Source: Methanimicrococcus sp. (GTDB lineage Archaea > Halobacteriota > Methanosarcinia > Methanosarcinales > Methanosarcinaceae). From it: DNA of 9,542 nucleotides. The position numbers were made by a program, and so were the translations under genes. Positions within the stretch are counted from its first letter, which is position 1; every line of letters starts with the position of its first letter. The DNA lies in NCBI GenBank assembly GCA_009776675.1, contig WRNK01000031.1:1-9542 (forward strand). The letters run 5' to 3'. Shown in pieces: positions 1 to 6,429 of the stretch. The notes beneath the pieces were generated by a model. That model worked only from the letters and a program-made list of their open reading frames with translations. It did not search any database and was not told the origin of the DNA.

Positions 1-386
1 CACCGCTTTTTTTATCAAGACATCAAATAGAATAGTGATTGTTTGTATCCTTCAATATTGACTTTGCTTAATAAATCAATTGGTTTATTTCTGAATTTCA
101 ACATTTATTTTCTATAATTTTCATTCTATCACTTTTGATTTTCTTTAAAAATATTTATCTGCTTTCCCTTTTTCTTTCAAAAGAGGTTATGATTCAAGAT
201 TGATTCAAGATTGATTTAAAAATCAATGGCAAGAGACATGGTTAAAAATAACAATACAACTGTTTTGCAATATCTCTTTTCCCAAAAAACGAATGGAAAA
301 ACGAAAAAATGAAAAAAAGGAGAATCGTTTACGGAAATGAAAAAAATCGGGTTGATAAAAACGTATAGGTGGGAGTGTATAGAGTT
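1..386. other. AT-rich region without a convincing gene
   Basis: No reading frame here has both length and a good start. The first bases could hold the last codons of a gene entering from the left, since several frames stop within 60 bases, but nothing identifies one. A TATA-like stretch (TTTAAAAATATTTAT, about 144-158) could drive the membrane-protein gene downstream. Very short ORFs exist: 226-312 (28 codons), whose TGA overlaps an ATG at 309, and 337-390 (17 codons), whose TGA overlaps the ATG at 387. Neither has a well-placed ribosome site. The frame from the ATG at 309 meets TAG at 366-368 and then runs in phase into the membrane-protein frame. Confidence 0.4.
191..227. repeat. 11-bp tandem repeat running into an 18-bp palindrome
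   Basis: GATTCAAGATT occurs twice head to tail (191-201 and 202-212). The second copy runs into ATTGATTTAAAAATCAAT (210-227), a perfect inverted repeat with 8-base arms and two central bases. It lies about 160 bases before the membrane-protein start and just after a pyrimidine-rich stretch. An operator or a slippage product are both possible. Confidence 0.6.
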
Positions 387-974
387 ATGAACATTAGAAA
401 AGAAGAAGAAAATCAAAATCAAAAAACGATGCATAAGGAAGAAGGGGATATTCAAATGGAAGAAATTAACGAAAAAAAGAAAGTAGAGCGAGATGCTAAA
501 TTTTATTGCCAGTTAAAATAGGTCGGCGATTTAGGATTCCAAAACGAAGACAATAGAGAGAAAAGTTTAGCTCGGCAATCTTATACAATTCTAACGATAA
601 TATCAATTTGCTCATTGATAGCGTTATATGTTCTTCAATCAGATATCTTTTTGTTGAATAACTGTCGTTTGATTCTTCTCCTCGGTTCCGCCGGTGTATG
701 TTTATTGCTTTGTCTTTACTGTGTTGCTCAGACACAACACACCGCTTTTCAACAATTTGATGCGGGGACGATACACGAAACAGATAAAGAATACACAAAT
801 GCTTTGAAAGAAGGAATTCCTCTTGAAGAGTTATACCTTGCGAATTTAGATCAGATTCATATATTGAGAAGACAAAAAAATGATAGAAGAGATAGATATA
901 TATTCGGAGCACACATATTACTTCTTATATCTCTATGTCTGGTTGCTCTTTTAGGCACACTTTATATTCTTTAG
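387..974 (+). CDS. Three-helix membrane protein with in-frame UAG (candidate pyrrolysine codon), or pseudogene
   Basis: I do not recognise the family. The frame from the ATG at 387 is open to 974 except for one TAG at 519-521 (codon 45). Residues 1-44 are charged and glutamate/lysine-rich. After the TAG, a polar helix (FQNEDNREKSLARQ) leads into helix TM1 (about 65-84), TM2 (about 94-114), a soluble segment of about 55 residues and TM3 (about 170-195). The part after the TAG has no in-frame ATG or GTG. The only classical alternative start is a TTG at 615, inside TM1 and without a ribosome site. Upstream of 387 lies AGGTGGGAG (367-375), a plausible though somewhat distant ribosome site. The frame ends in TAG (972-974), with an in-frame TAA at 993-995. 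Translation of UAG as pyrrolysine would give 195 residues; the alternative is a broken gene. Confidence 0.5.
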
Positions 975-1017
975 GATTTGTCTTTGGCAGCATAATTAAT
1001 ACATTGGAGGGAATTGT

Positions 1018-1161
1018 ATGAAAAAAGCTCAAAAAACTGAGGAAGTTGTTGATTCTAAATCAAAAACCGATAGCAGCAGGGAAACTACAATTGATTATAC
1101 ACGAAGAAGCCCGAGTGCAACGGTATTTAGTCCACTTACCGGAAGAAAAAGAATCAATTAA
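1018..1161 (+). CDS. Small hydrophilic protein, 47 residues, unknown
   Basis: The ATG at 1018 is preceded by GGAGGG at 1006-1011 with six bases of spacing, among the strongest ribosome sites in the window. The product is polar and probably disordered: a lysine-rich start (MKKAQKTEE), a serine/threonine-rich centre and a basic tail (TGRKRIN). There is no membrane segment, signal peptide or cysteine. It lies 43 bases after the TAG that ends the membrane-protein frame, on the same strand, so the two may be cotranscribed. A T-run follows at 1175-1181. I recognise no family, and the ribosome site is the main reason to call it. Confidence 0.5.
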   Translation: MKKAQKTEEVVDSKSKTDSSRETTIDYTRRSPSATVFSPLTGRKRIN

Positions 1162-1170
1162 AATCATTTC

Positions 1171-1181
1171 TATATTTTTTT
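1171..1181 (+). terminator. T-run, possible archaeal terminator
   Basis: Seven T residues at 1175-1181 follow the small ORF by 13 bases. Archaeal RNA polymerase can stop at T-runs without a hairpin, so this may end the membrane-protein/small-ORF transcript. Confidence 0.35.
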
Positions 1182-1416
1182 AAGTTGGAACCGTTTTATC
1201 AACCGCCTTTTGGCGACTGCCCATATAAGCGATTGATTCGTATTTTGCGTTTGAAAAATGATCTATTTTCATTCTTTTGGCATAACTTACATTTCATAGG
1301 ATTGTATTTTTGAATAATTTGTTTGCCAACAGACAGTTTCAACGCTTCAATCAGCACTCTGTTTACTTTTGAATAAACTCTTTAAGTCCAAAGTATCATT
1401 TAAAATGTTTGCGTTT

Positions 1417-1432
1417 GGAAAAATAAATATAG
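1417..1432 (+). promoter_or_regulatory. Probable BRE/TATA promoter of aroC
   Basis: Purine-rich GGAAA followed by AAATAAATATAG resembles an archaeal BRE/TATA pair. The expected start of transcription, about 25 bases downstream, would leave a leader of roughly 20-30 bases holding the GGTGA ribosome site (1467-1471). Assigned by eye. Confidence 0.4.
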
Positions 1433-1477
1433 TCTTAAATTTTAAAACTGAACAACTCATTTTTTTGGTGAACAAAA

Positions 1478-2581
1478 ATGTCCGGTAATACTTTTGGAAA
1501 ACTGTTTCAAGTCACAACGTGGGGAGAATCTCACGGCAAAGCCGTAGGCGTCGTTATTGACGGCGCTCTTCCAAATGTCTTGCTGTCTGAGGCGGATATT
1601 CAAAAAGAACTGGATCGCCGAAAGCCCGGTCAAAATGCTGTTTCATCTTCCCGCCTTGAATCGGATACGGTTGAAATTCTCTCAGGCGTTTTTGAAGGCA
1701 AAACAACGGGAACGCCGATCAGTTTAATTGTGCGCAACGCGGATCACGATTCTTCCGCTTACGATGCGATTTGTGATACGCCACGTCCGGGACACGCTGA
1801 TTTCGGATTCAAAACCAAGTTTGGCATTTATGATCATCGCGGTGGCGGGCGAAGCTCCGGCAGAGAAACGGTCGGCAGAGTTGCAGCCGGCGCCGTTGCC
1901 AAAAAAATTCTTCAAAAATTCGGGATTGATGTGGTTTGCCATGTCGTTCAAATCGGTCATGTTCAGGCTGACCCTCACGTTTTGAACGCGCTTTCTTTTG
2001 ATGACATTTCTCAAAATATTTCTAAAAACAGTGTTCGCTGTGCCGATCTTAAGGCGGCGGAATTGATGGAAAAAGAAGTTCTTGCTGCCAAAGAAAAAGG
2101 CAATTCTGTCGGCGGACTTGTTGAAGGTTTGATTCGCGGTGTTCCTGCAGGTCTTGGAGAACCTGTTTTTGATAAGTTTGATGCGGATTTGGCAAAGGCA
2201 ATTATGAGTATCGGCGCCGTCAAAGGGTTTGAAATCGGAGACGGATTTAAAGCGGCGAGCTGCAGCGGATCTGAATTTAACGATGCTTTTGAAATGAACG
2301 GCAGCACCGTTCAGACAAAAACAAATCATGCCGGCGGTATTTTGGGCGGCATAACAACAGGCGGTCTCATTCGGTTCAGAGCTGCCGTCAAACCCACTCC
2401 ATCCGTTTCCGTGCCCCAAAAAACAGTCGATTTGAAGAAAAAAAAGGATACCGAAATTGTTATTCACGGACGGCACGATCCTGTTATTGCACCGCGTTTT
2501 GTTCCGGTCGGAGAAGCCATGGCGGCAATTGTTATTTTAGATCATCTGATGCGCCAAAAGGCTTTGCAATTGAAAGATTAA
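1478..2581 (+). CDS. aroC: Chorismate synthase
   Basis: This cytosolic enzyme converts 5-enolpyruvylshikimate-3-phosphate to chorismate, the last step of the shikimate pathway, and needs reduced FMN. The 367-residue product is normal length for the family. Family signatures are clear: TFGKLFQVTTWGESHGKAVG near residue 5, RPGHADF followed by DHRGGGRSSGRETVGRVAAGA in the first third, and HGRHDPVIAPRFVPVGEAMA near the end. The conserved arginines and histidines of the FMN/substrate site lie in these blocks. GGTGA (1467-1471) is spaced six bases from the ATG. It ends in TAA, 56 bases before ahbD on the same strand with no T-run between, so cotranscription with the heme genes is possible. Confidence 0.97.
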   Translation: MSGNTFGKLFQVTTWGESHGKAVGVVIDGALPNVLLSEADIQKELDRRKPGQNAVSSSRLESDTVEILSGVFEGKTTGTPISLIVRNADHDSSAYDAICDTPRPGHADFGFKTKFGIYDHRGGGRSSGRETVGRVAAGAVAKKILQKFGIDVVCHVVQIGHVQADPHVLNALSFDDISQNISKNSVRCADLKAAELMEKEVLAAKEKGNSVGGLVEGLIRGVPAGLGEPVFDKFDADLAKAIMSIGAVKGFEIGDGFKAASCSGSEFNDAFEMNGSTVQTKTNHAGGILGGITTGGLIRFRAAVKPTPSVSVPQKTVDLKKKKDTEIVIHGRHDPVIAPRFVPVGEAMAAIVILDHLMRQKALQLKD

Positions 2582-2637
2582 ATTAAAAAACGCTTTACCT
2601 TTATCGAAAATTAAATTAAAAAAACGGTGAAATTATT

Positions 2638-3801
2638 ATGACACATCCTTCAGCACATTCAGAACACTATCCCTCCGGACATCCGACTTCTGAAAATATG
2701 TCCGAATGCCGTCACGGGCAGGAAAAATCTGTTTCTGACGTCAAAGAAAAAGAGAGTGGTGTACGCCCCCCAAGAATTTTGGCTTGGGAAACAACAGCTG
2801 CCTGCAATTTAAAATGTAAACACTGCCGCGGATCGTCAACTCTAAATTCAGCTGCCGGCGAACTGACAACAACCGAAGCCAAAAAGCTGCTGGAACAAAT
2901 AAAAAAGACAGGAACGCCAATTATTATTTTAAGCGGCGGAGAACCGCTCATGCGTCCCGATATTTTTGAAATCGCAAAGTATGGGACAGATTTGGGATTT
3001 CGGATGACTTTGGCAACAAACGGAACATTGATTACAGAGGATGTTGCTCAAAAAATAAAAGCTGCCGGCATTCAGCGTGTCAGCATCAGCTTGGACGGGC
3101 GTGAAAAGACACACGACACATTCCGATGTATTTCCGGCTGCTTTGTTGATTCCATGAAAGGCATTGAAAATTTAAAGAAAGCCGGTGTTGAATTTCAAAT
3201 CAACACAACGGTTTCTCGCTTTAATTTGCATGAGTTGGACGATGTTCATCAATTTGCAAAAGAAATCGGTGCAGCTGCTCATCACTTTTTCTTTTTGGTT
3301 CCAACGGGGCGCGGTGCGGAGTTAACGGAATTTGAAATCACGCCCGAAGAATATGAAAAATCACTCGGCTGGCTTTATGATATCTCCAAAAAAACCGATC
3401 TTCAAATTCGGCCGACATGTGCACCGCATTATTTTAGAATTTTGCGGCAGAATGCAAAAAAAGAAGGAATCGCCGTTACACCCAAAACACATGGCTTAGA
3501 CGCCATGACAAAAGGATGTTTGGGCGGCATTTCGTTTGGATTTATTTCCAGTATTGGCGAAGTCAATCCTTGCGGATATTTGCCCGTTTCTGCCGGAAAC
3601 GTGCGCCATCAATCTTTTAAAGAAATTTGGGAAAATGCCAAGGTTTTCAACGACTTGCGCAATTATGCCGCTTACAAGGGAAAATGCGGCGCCTGTGAAT
3701 ATAAAACAGTTTGCGGCGGCTGTCGTGCACGTGCTTATCATGAGACAGGAGATTATATGGAAGAAGAACCTTTATGTTCTTATTATCCGGCGGATTATTA
3801 A
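2638..3801 (+). CDS. ahbD: AhbD, radical SAM heme synthase of the siroheme-dependent pathway
   Basis: AhbD oxidatively decarboxylates the two propionates of Fe-coproporphyrin III to vinyl groups, giving heme b. The radical SAM cluster motif CX3CX2C is at C56, C60 and C63 (AACNLKCKHC), and the SAM-binding GGEP is at 100-103. A C-terminal cysteine-rich domain (C294, C312, C350, C353, C359, C362, C380) would hold an auxiliary 4Fe-4S cluster, as in NirJ/AhbC/AhbD proteins. AhbC is similar in sequence. I choose AhbD because, in Methanosarcina barkeri as I recall, ahbD is the copy next to ahbA/ahbB while ahbC lies elsewhere. GGTGA (2626-2630) sits seven bases from the ATG. The first 45 residues are a histidine-rich extension before the conserved PRILAWETT. 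Confidence 0.85.
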   Translation: MTHPSAHSEHYPSGHPTSENMSECRHGQEKSVSDVKEKESGVRPPRILAWETTAACNLKCKHCRGSSTLNSAAGELTTTEAKKLLEQIKKTGTPIIILSGGEPLMRPDIFEIAKYGTDLGFRMTLATNGTLITEDVAQKIKAAGIQRVSISLDGREKTHDTFRCISGCFVDSMKGIENLKKAGVEFQINTTVSRFNLHELDDVHQFAKEIGAAAHHFFFLVPTGRGAELTEFEITPEEYEKSLGWLYDISKKTDLQIRPTCAPHYFRILRQNAKKEGIAVTPKTHGLDAMTKGCLGGISFGFISSIGEVNPCGYLPVSAGNVRHQSFKEIWENAKVFNDLRNYAAYKGKCGACEYKTVCGGCRARAYHETGDYMEEEPLCSYYPADY

Positions 3802-3803
3802 AA

Positions 3804-3845
3804 ATGTTAAAGGCATTAAAGGTGTTCGTGTTAAAGGTGTTTTAA
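3804..3845 (+). repeat. TTAAAGG repeats before ahbA, also readable as a 13-residue mini-ORF
   Basis: The ahbD-ahbA gap holds three TTAAAGG copies (3807, 3816, 3831), and the ten-base TAAAGGTGTT occurs twice (3817-3826, 3832-3841). The last copy supplies the ahbA ribosome site (AGGTG at 3835-3839, seven bases from the ATG). The repeats are spaced by multiples of three, and the stretch reads as MLKALKVFVLKVF from an ATG at 3804 to a TAA at 3843-3845, one base before the ahbA start. There is no clear ribosome site for the mini-ORF. Slippage that multiplied the ribosome site is as likely as a leader peptide. Confidence 0.55.
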
Positions 3846-3846
3846 A

Positions 3847-4323
3847 ATGACAGAGTCTTCCCCTTCTAAAAAAGTCGATCTTGACGTGTTTGATCGGCAG
3901 ATCATCAATTTAATTCAGCTGGATTTTCCGCTAACGGTTCATCCTTTTGAAGAAATTGCTCAAAAGGTTGGTTTGTCGGAAGATGAAGTCATTTCCAGAT
4001 TAAACCGCTTGAAGGACGAAGGCATTATCCGCCGCATCGGACCGATTATTAATACGCGTGGTATCGGCGGCACGAATACATTAGCCGCCGTTTTGGTTCC
4101 CGAAAGTGACATCGATCGGGCTGCCGCATTTATCAATAAATATCCCGAAGTTTCTCACAATTATCTGCGCCGCGAAAAATACAATATTTGGTTTACCGTT
4201 TCAGCACCCACGCAGGAGCGCCTGGATCAAATATTGCATGAAATCCAAAATGAACTCAATTGTCCGCTCTTGAATTTGCCGACAATTCGCCAATTTAAAA
4301 TTCAAGTCAATTTCCGTGTTTAA
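3847..4323 (+). CDS. ahbA: Siroheme decarboxylase subunit AhbA (Lrp/AsnC-like)
   Basis: With AhbB this protein removes the C12 and C18 acetate carboxyls of siroheme to give 12,18-didecarboxysiroheme. The 158 residues have the two-part fold of the AhbA/AhbB/NirDLGH family: an N-terminal winged helix-turn-helix region (about 10-65, ending in GIIRRIGPI) and a ferredoxin-like domain. That domain carries the conserved YPEVSHNYLRRE with H104, then KYNIWFT. The RRIGPI...SHNYLR...NIWFT pattern is the AhbA type, as opposed to the WPYN type of the next gene. The Lrp-like appearance is ancestry, and a regulator role is less likely given the paired neighbour and the heme context. The ribosome site comes from the repeat upstream. 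The gene ends in TAA, followed at once by the ahbB ribosome site. Confidence 0.88.
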   Translation: MTESSPSKKVDLDVFDRQIINLIQLDFPLTVHPFEEIAQKVGLSEDEVISRLNRLKDEGIIRRIGPIINTRGIGGTNTLAAVLVPESDIDRAAAFINKYPEVSHNYLRREKYNIWFTVSAPTQERLDQILHEIQNELNCPLLNLPTIRQFKIQVNFRV

Positions 4324-4334
4324 GGAGCTTTCAA

Positions 4335-4823
4335 ATGACACCCGTTCAAAATAAAAAAATCAATATGGATGACGTCGATGAAAAGTTGATTCGGCTCATT
4401 CAGGATGGCATTTCGTTTGAGCATGCGCCGTTTACCGCGTGTGCTTTAGAGCTGGGCATTTCTGAAAATGACGTCGTTTCACGTTTGAATTCACTGATTG
4501 AATCTCAAAAAATTCGCAGATTTGGTGCGTCTATCGGTCATATCGCACTTGGTTTTACGGCAAATGGCATGTGTGTTTGGGATGTACCGCCTAAGCGCAT
4601 TGAAGAAGTCGGACAAATTATGTCTTCTTTTGAGGATGTCAGCCATTGCTATGAGCGTCCGCGTTTTGAGGAATGGCCTTACAACATGTATACGATGATT
4701 CACGGGCGTTCTCAAGAAGAATGTGAAGCTGTTGCCAAAAAAATATCAGAAGCGGTTGGAATTGAGGATTATGAATTGGTTTTCAGCGAAAAAGAGCTTA
4801 AAAAGAAAGGGGTTCGTATTTGA
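4335..4823 (+). CDS. ahbB: Siroheme decarboxylase subunit AhbB (Lrp/AsnC-like)
   Basis: This is the partner of AhbA in siroheme decarboxylation; the two form a heterodimer in characterised systems. The 162-residue product parallels AhbA: a winged-helix region with VDEKLIRLIQDG near 14-25 and KIRRFGA near 59-65, then a ferredoxin-like domain with DVSHCYERPR (H104), EEWPYNMYTMIHGR and a C-terminal FSEKELKKKGVRI. The WPYN and FS.KE.KK.G.R patterns mark the AhbB type. GGAG (4324-4327) directly follows the ahbA stop and is seven bases from the ATG, so the two are almost certainly translated from one mRNA in matched amounts. Ends in TGA. Confidence 0.88.
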   Translation: MTPVQNKKINMDDVDEKLIRLIQDGISFEHAPFTACALELGISENDVVSRLNSLIESQKIRRFGASIGHIALGFTANGMCVWDVPPKRIEEVGQIMSSFEDVSHCYERPRFEEWPYNMYTMIHGRSQEECEAVAKKISEAVGIEDYELVFSEKELKKKGVRI

Positions 4824-4867
4824 GGTAAAAAAAGTATTGAAATAAAGACATACATTTACTAATCGAG

Positions 4868-5530
4868 TTGATTTTGTTGACATCCCGTTCAAATAATCCG
4901 TATCTGCCGATTTTCATTGACTTTTCGGACAAATCTGTTGTTATTTTTGGCGGCGGCGCTGTTGGTGAGCGTAAAGCTTGCCGCTTCCTTCAAAAAGCGA
5001 ATGTCACCATGGTCAGCCGCAGTTTGACGCCCGATTTGGAAAAGTATGCTGCCGGCGGTCAAATTCAGTTTGTTTCAAAAGATATTTCCAAATTATCGGA
5101 ATCGGATATCCAAAAATTGATTTCGGGCGCCTTTTTGGTGATTCCGGCAACATCGGATTCAGAAATGAATCAAAGAATTTCGGATGTTGCAAAACTCATG
5201 GGTGTTCTTGTCAATTCCACGGAAGATGCAGATGAGGTGGTTATTCCTTCTTTTATTGAACGCGGCGGTCTTTTCATTGCGATTTCATCCGGCGGTGAGA
5301 GCCCGGCTGTCACAAAACTTGCCCGAATGAAAATAGAGTCTGTTATTGATGACGATTTTGAAAAAATGATTTTGCTTCAAAATGAGATGCGGGAATATTT
5401 AAAAACGGTTGTTTCGGATCAAAAAAAGCGTCAAGAGATTCTTTGGGATATTATGAACGATGACGAAATCTGGGGGCTGCTTTCAAAAGATTTTGGGAAG
5501 GCAAAAGAAAAGGCAATGCTGAAAGTTTAA
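4868..5530 (+). CDS. sirC: Precorrin-2 dehydrogenase (SirC/Met8p family)
   Basis: NAD-dependent oxidation of precorrin-2 to sirohydrochlorin, the step before iron insertion to siroheme, which feeds AhbA/AhbB. The N-terminal Rossmann motif is VVIFGGGAVGERKA (about 24-37). Conserved family blocks follow: VIPATSD near 91-97, VNSTEDADEVVIPSFIERG near 115-133 and the SSGGESPAVTKLAR block near 140-153. At about 220 residues it matches the single-function dehydrogenase, without a CysG-like methyltransferase. The start is uncertain: no in-frame ATG or GTG lies upstream of the conserved PYLPIFIDF, only TTG at 4868, 4874 and 4877, and none has a clear ribosome site. The gene begins 44 bases after ahbB. 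Its TAA overlaps the stop of the convergent RloB-like gene by four bases. Confidence 0.88.
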   Translation: MILLTSRSNNPYLPIFIDFSDKSVVIFGGGAVGERKACRFLQKANVTMVSRSLTPDLEKYAAGGQIQFVSKDISKLSESDIQKLISGAFLVIPATSDSEMNQRISDVAKLMGVLVNSTEDADEVVIPSFIERGGLFIAISSGGESPAVTKLARMKIESVIDDDFEKMILLQNEMREYLKTVVSDQKKRQEILWDIMNDDEIWGLLSKDFGKAKEKAMLKV

Positions 5531-6429
5531 TTTTTTATCTCTTTTATCAAATTTCCTAAATTCGAGCCGACGGTGTGTTTTAACTCATTGATATTGCTGC
5601 TGTATCTTTGCGTTTCTTCTATTGTTTTTATTGCTCGGTCAATCCCGTCGGCATATTGTTCAAATTTTATTGTTTTGTTTTTTGAACTATATGATTCTGG
5701 TTTTATTTCTCTTAATTTCGTTGCAATGTATGTTGCACTGATTGAAACTTTACCATTCTCTAATATTTTTTTATATTCCTCCTCACAATCAAATTTTGAT
5801 GCTTCTTCAAAGTGTAAACATAACCAAAATTCAAAACATGGATTTGTAACATAAAAATCATATCCTTTTTCAGAACATTGGTTTAACACATCTTCATATT
5901 GTTTTTCGGTAAAACTTCCTTTATCTCTATCTACAATAATGCATATTTTGTCATGATTTTTTTCAAAGATAAAATTTTGTTTTTCAAGATGGTCTTTAAT
6001 GTTTTCAACATTACACGATACATTGATTTTTAATAAAAATTTCACAACATTTTCTATCTCTATTTCAGGATTATTTTCTATAAGCCCTTGTAATAATTTT
6101 TGTAAATCGTTTTTGGATATTGAGCATGGAACAAGTTTATTTTCAATCAGAATGTCCATTAGTTTATTTGCCAATGGCGGATCATTCACGGATTTTTCAA
6201 ATAATGGTATCAAACAAGCAGGGTTACTTATCCCATCTTCTCCATATCCTCTTAATATTTGTTTTAAAATAACATCTTTTTTGATCCCTATTTTATCTCT
6301 ATAATTTTCTATTCCTTCAAAATACAGGGGTTCGGTTATTAATCCTTCAAATACCAAATAATATGTCCTTTTTGGTTCTCTTTCTTCAGAAGGTTTTGAT
6401 CTTGAGCCAAAGGGTGTATTAATTCTCAT
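5527..6429 (-). CDS. RloB/AbiLii-like protein, probable defence effector
   Basis: The 300-residue product has the RloB-family landmarks: YYLVFEGLITEPLYF near 23-37 (invariant-looking E29 and E33), IIVDRD at 164-169 and NPCFEFWLCLHF at 196-207, then a C-terminal helical tail. RloB proteins are described as having a TOPRIM-like acidic site and pair with AAA15 ATPases, as in AbiLi/AbiLii abortive infection. Here about 80 extra residues seem to separate the EG..TE and DRD blocks compared with compact RloB proteins as I know them. I chose the ATG at 6429 because GGTGA, encoded by the last codons of the ATPase gene, sits five bases before it. A start at 6432 or the long open frame back to 6594 is less likely. 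It overlaps the ATPase gene by 11 bases, implying coupled translation. Confidence 0.8.
   Translation of the reverse strand: MRINTPFGSRSKPSEEREPKRTYYLVFEGLITEPLYFEGIENYRDKIGIKKDVILKQILRGYGEDGISNPACLIPLFEKSVNDPPLANKLMDILIENKLVPCSISKNDLQKLLQGLIENNPEIEIENVVKFLLKINVSCNVENIKDHLEKQNFIFEKNHDKICIIVDRDKGSFTEKQYEDVLNQCSEKGYDFYVTNPCFEFWLCLHFEEASKFDCEEEYKKILENGKVSISATYIATKLREIKPESYSSKNKTIKFEQYADGIDRAIKTIEETQRYSSNINELKHTVGSNLGNLIKEIKN
5531..5545 (+). terminator. T-rich stretch after sirC
   Basis: Six T residues begin one base after the sirC TAA, followed by CTTTT. It could end the aroC-to-sirC transcript, but it lies inside the last codons of the convergent gene and may simply reflect that gene's AT-richness. 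Confidence 0.3.

Larger units (their letters stand above)
1162..1477. other. Intergenic region upstream of aroC with a possible coding remnant
   Basis: No full gene is visible. On the minus strand one frame is open from about 1375 to a stop at 1199-1201 (coordinates falling). It contains residues such as KCKLCQKNENRSFFKR and lacks a good start or ribosome site. The two CxxC-spaced cysteines and basic residues could be a worn gene tail, but I cannot assign it. A perfect hairpin, CGCC-TTTT-GGCG, lies at 1204-1215. The last 60 bases hold the probable aroC promoter. Confidence 0.3.

Noticed and set aside
309..386. Extending the membrane-protein frame upstream through a second TAG (366-368) to the ATG at 309
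   Set aside because: It is in phase and free of TAA/TGA, but it would need two decoded UAG codons, the ATG at 309 has no ribosome site, and AGGTGGGAG before 387 favours the later start.
496..912. 138-residue open frame on the minus strand
   Set aside because: It lies opposite the membrane-protein frame, has no ribosome site, and its composition is what the antisense of an A-rich gene gives. The plus-strand frame has well-formed hydrophobic helices.
1724..2476. 250-residue open frame opposite aroC
   Set aside because: aroC is unmistakable on the plus strand across this span, and the antisense translation has no recognisable motif.
3536..3850. 104-residue plus-strand frame over the end of ahbD
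   Set aside because: It overlaps the conserved cysteine-rich C-terminus of AhbD in another frame and is a by-product of the repeats near its end.
3847..4823. Pair of Lrp/AsnC transcription regulators
   Set aside because: The SHNYLR and WPYN motifs and the place between ahbD and sirC identify them as AhbA and AhbB, whose fold only resembles Lrp.
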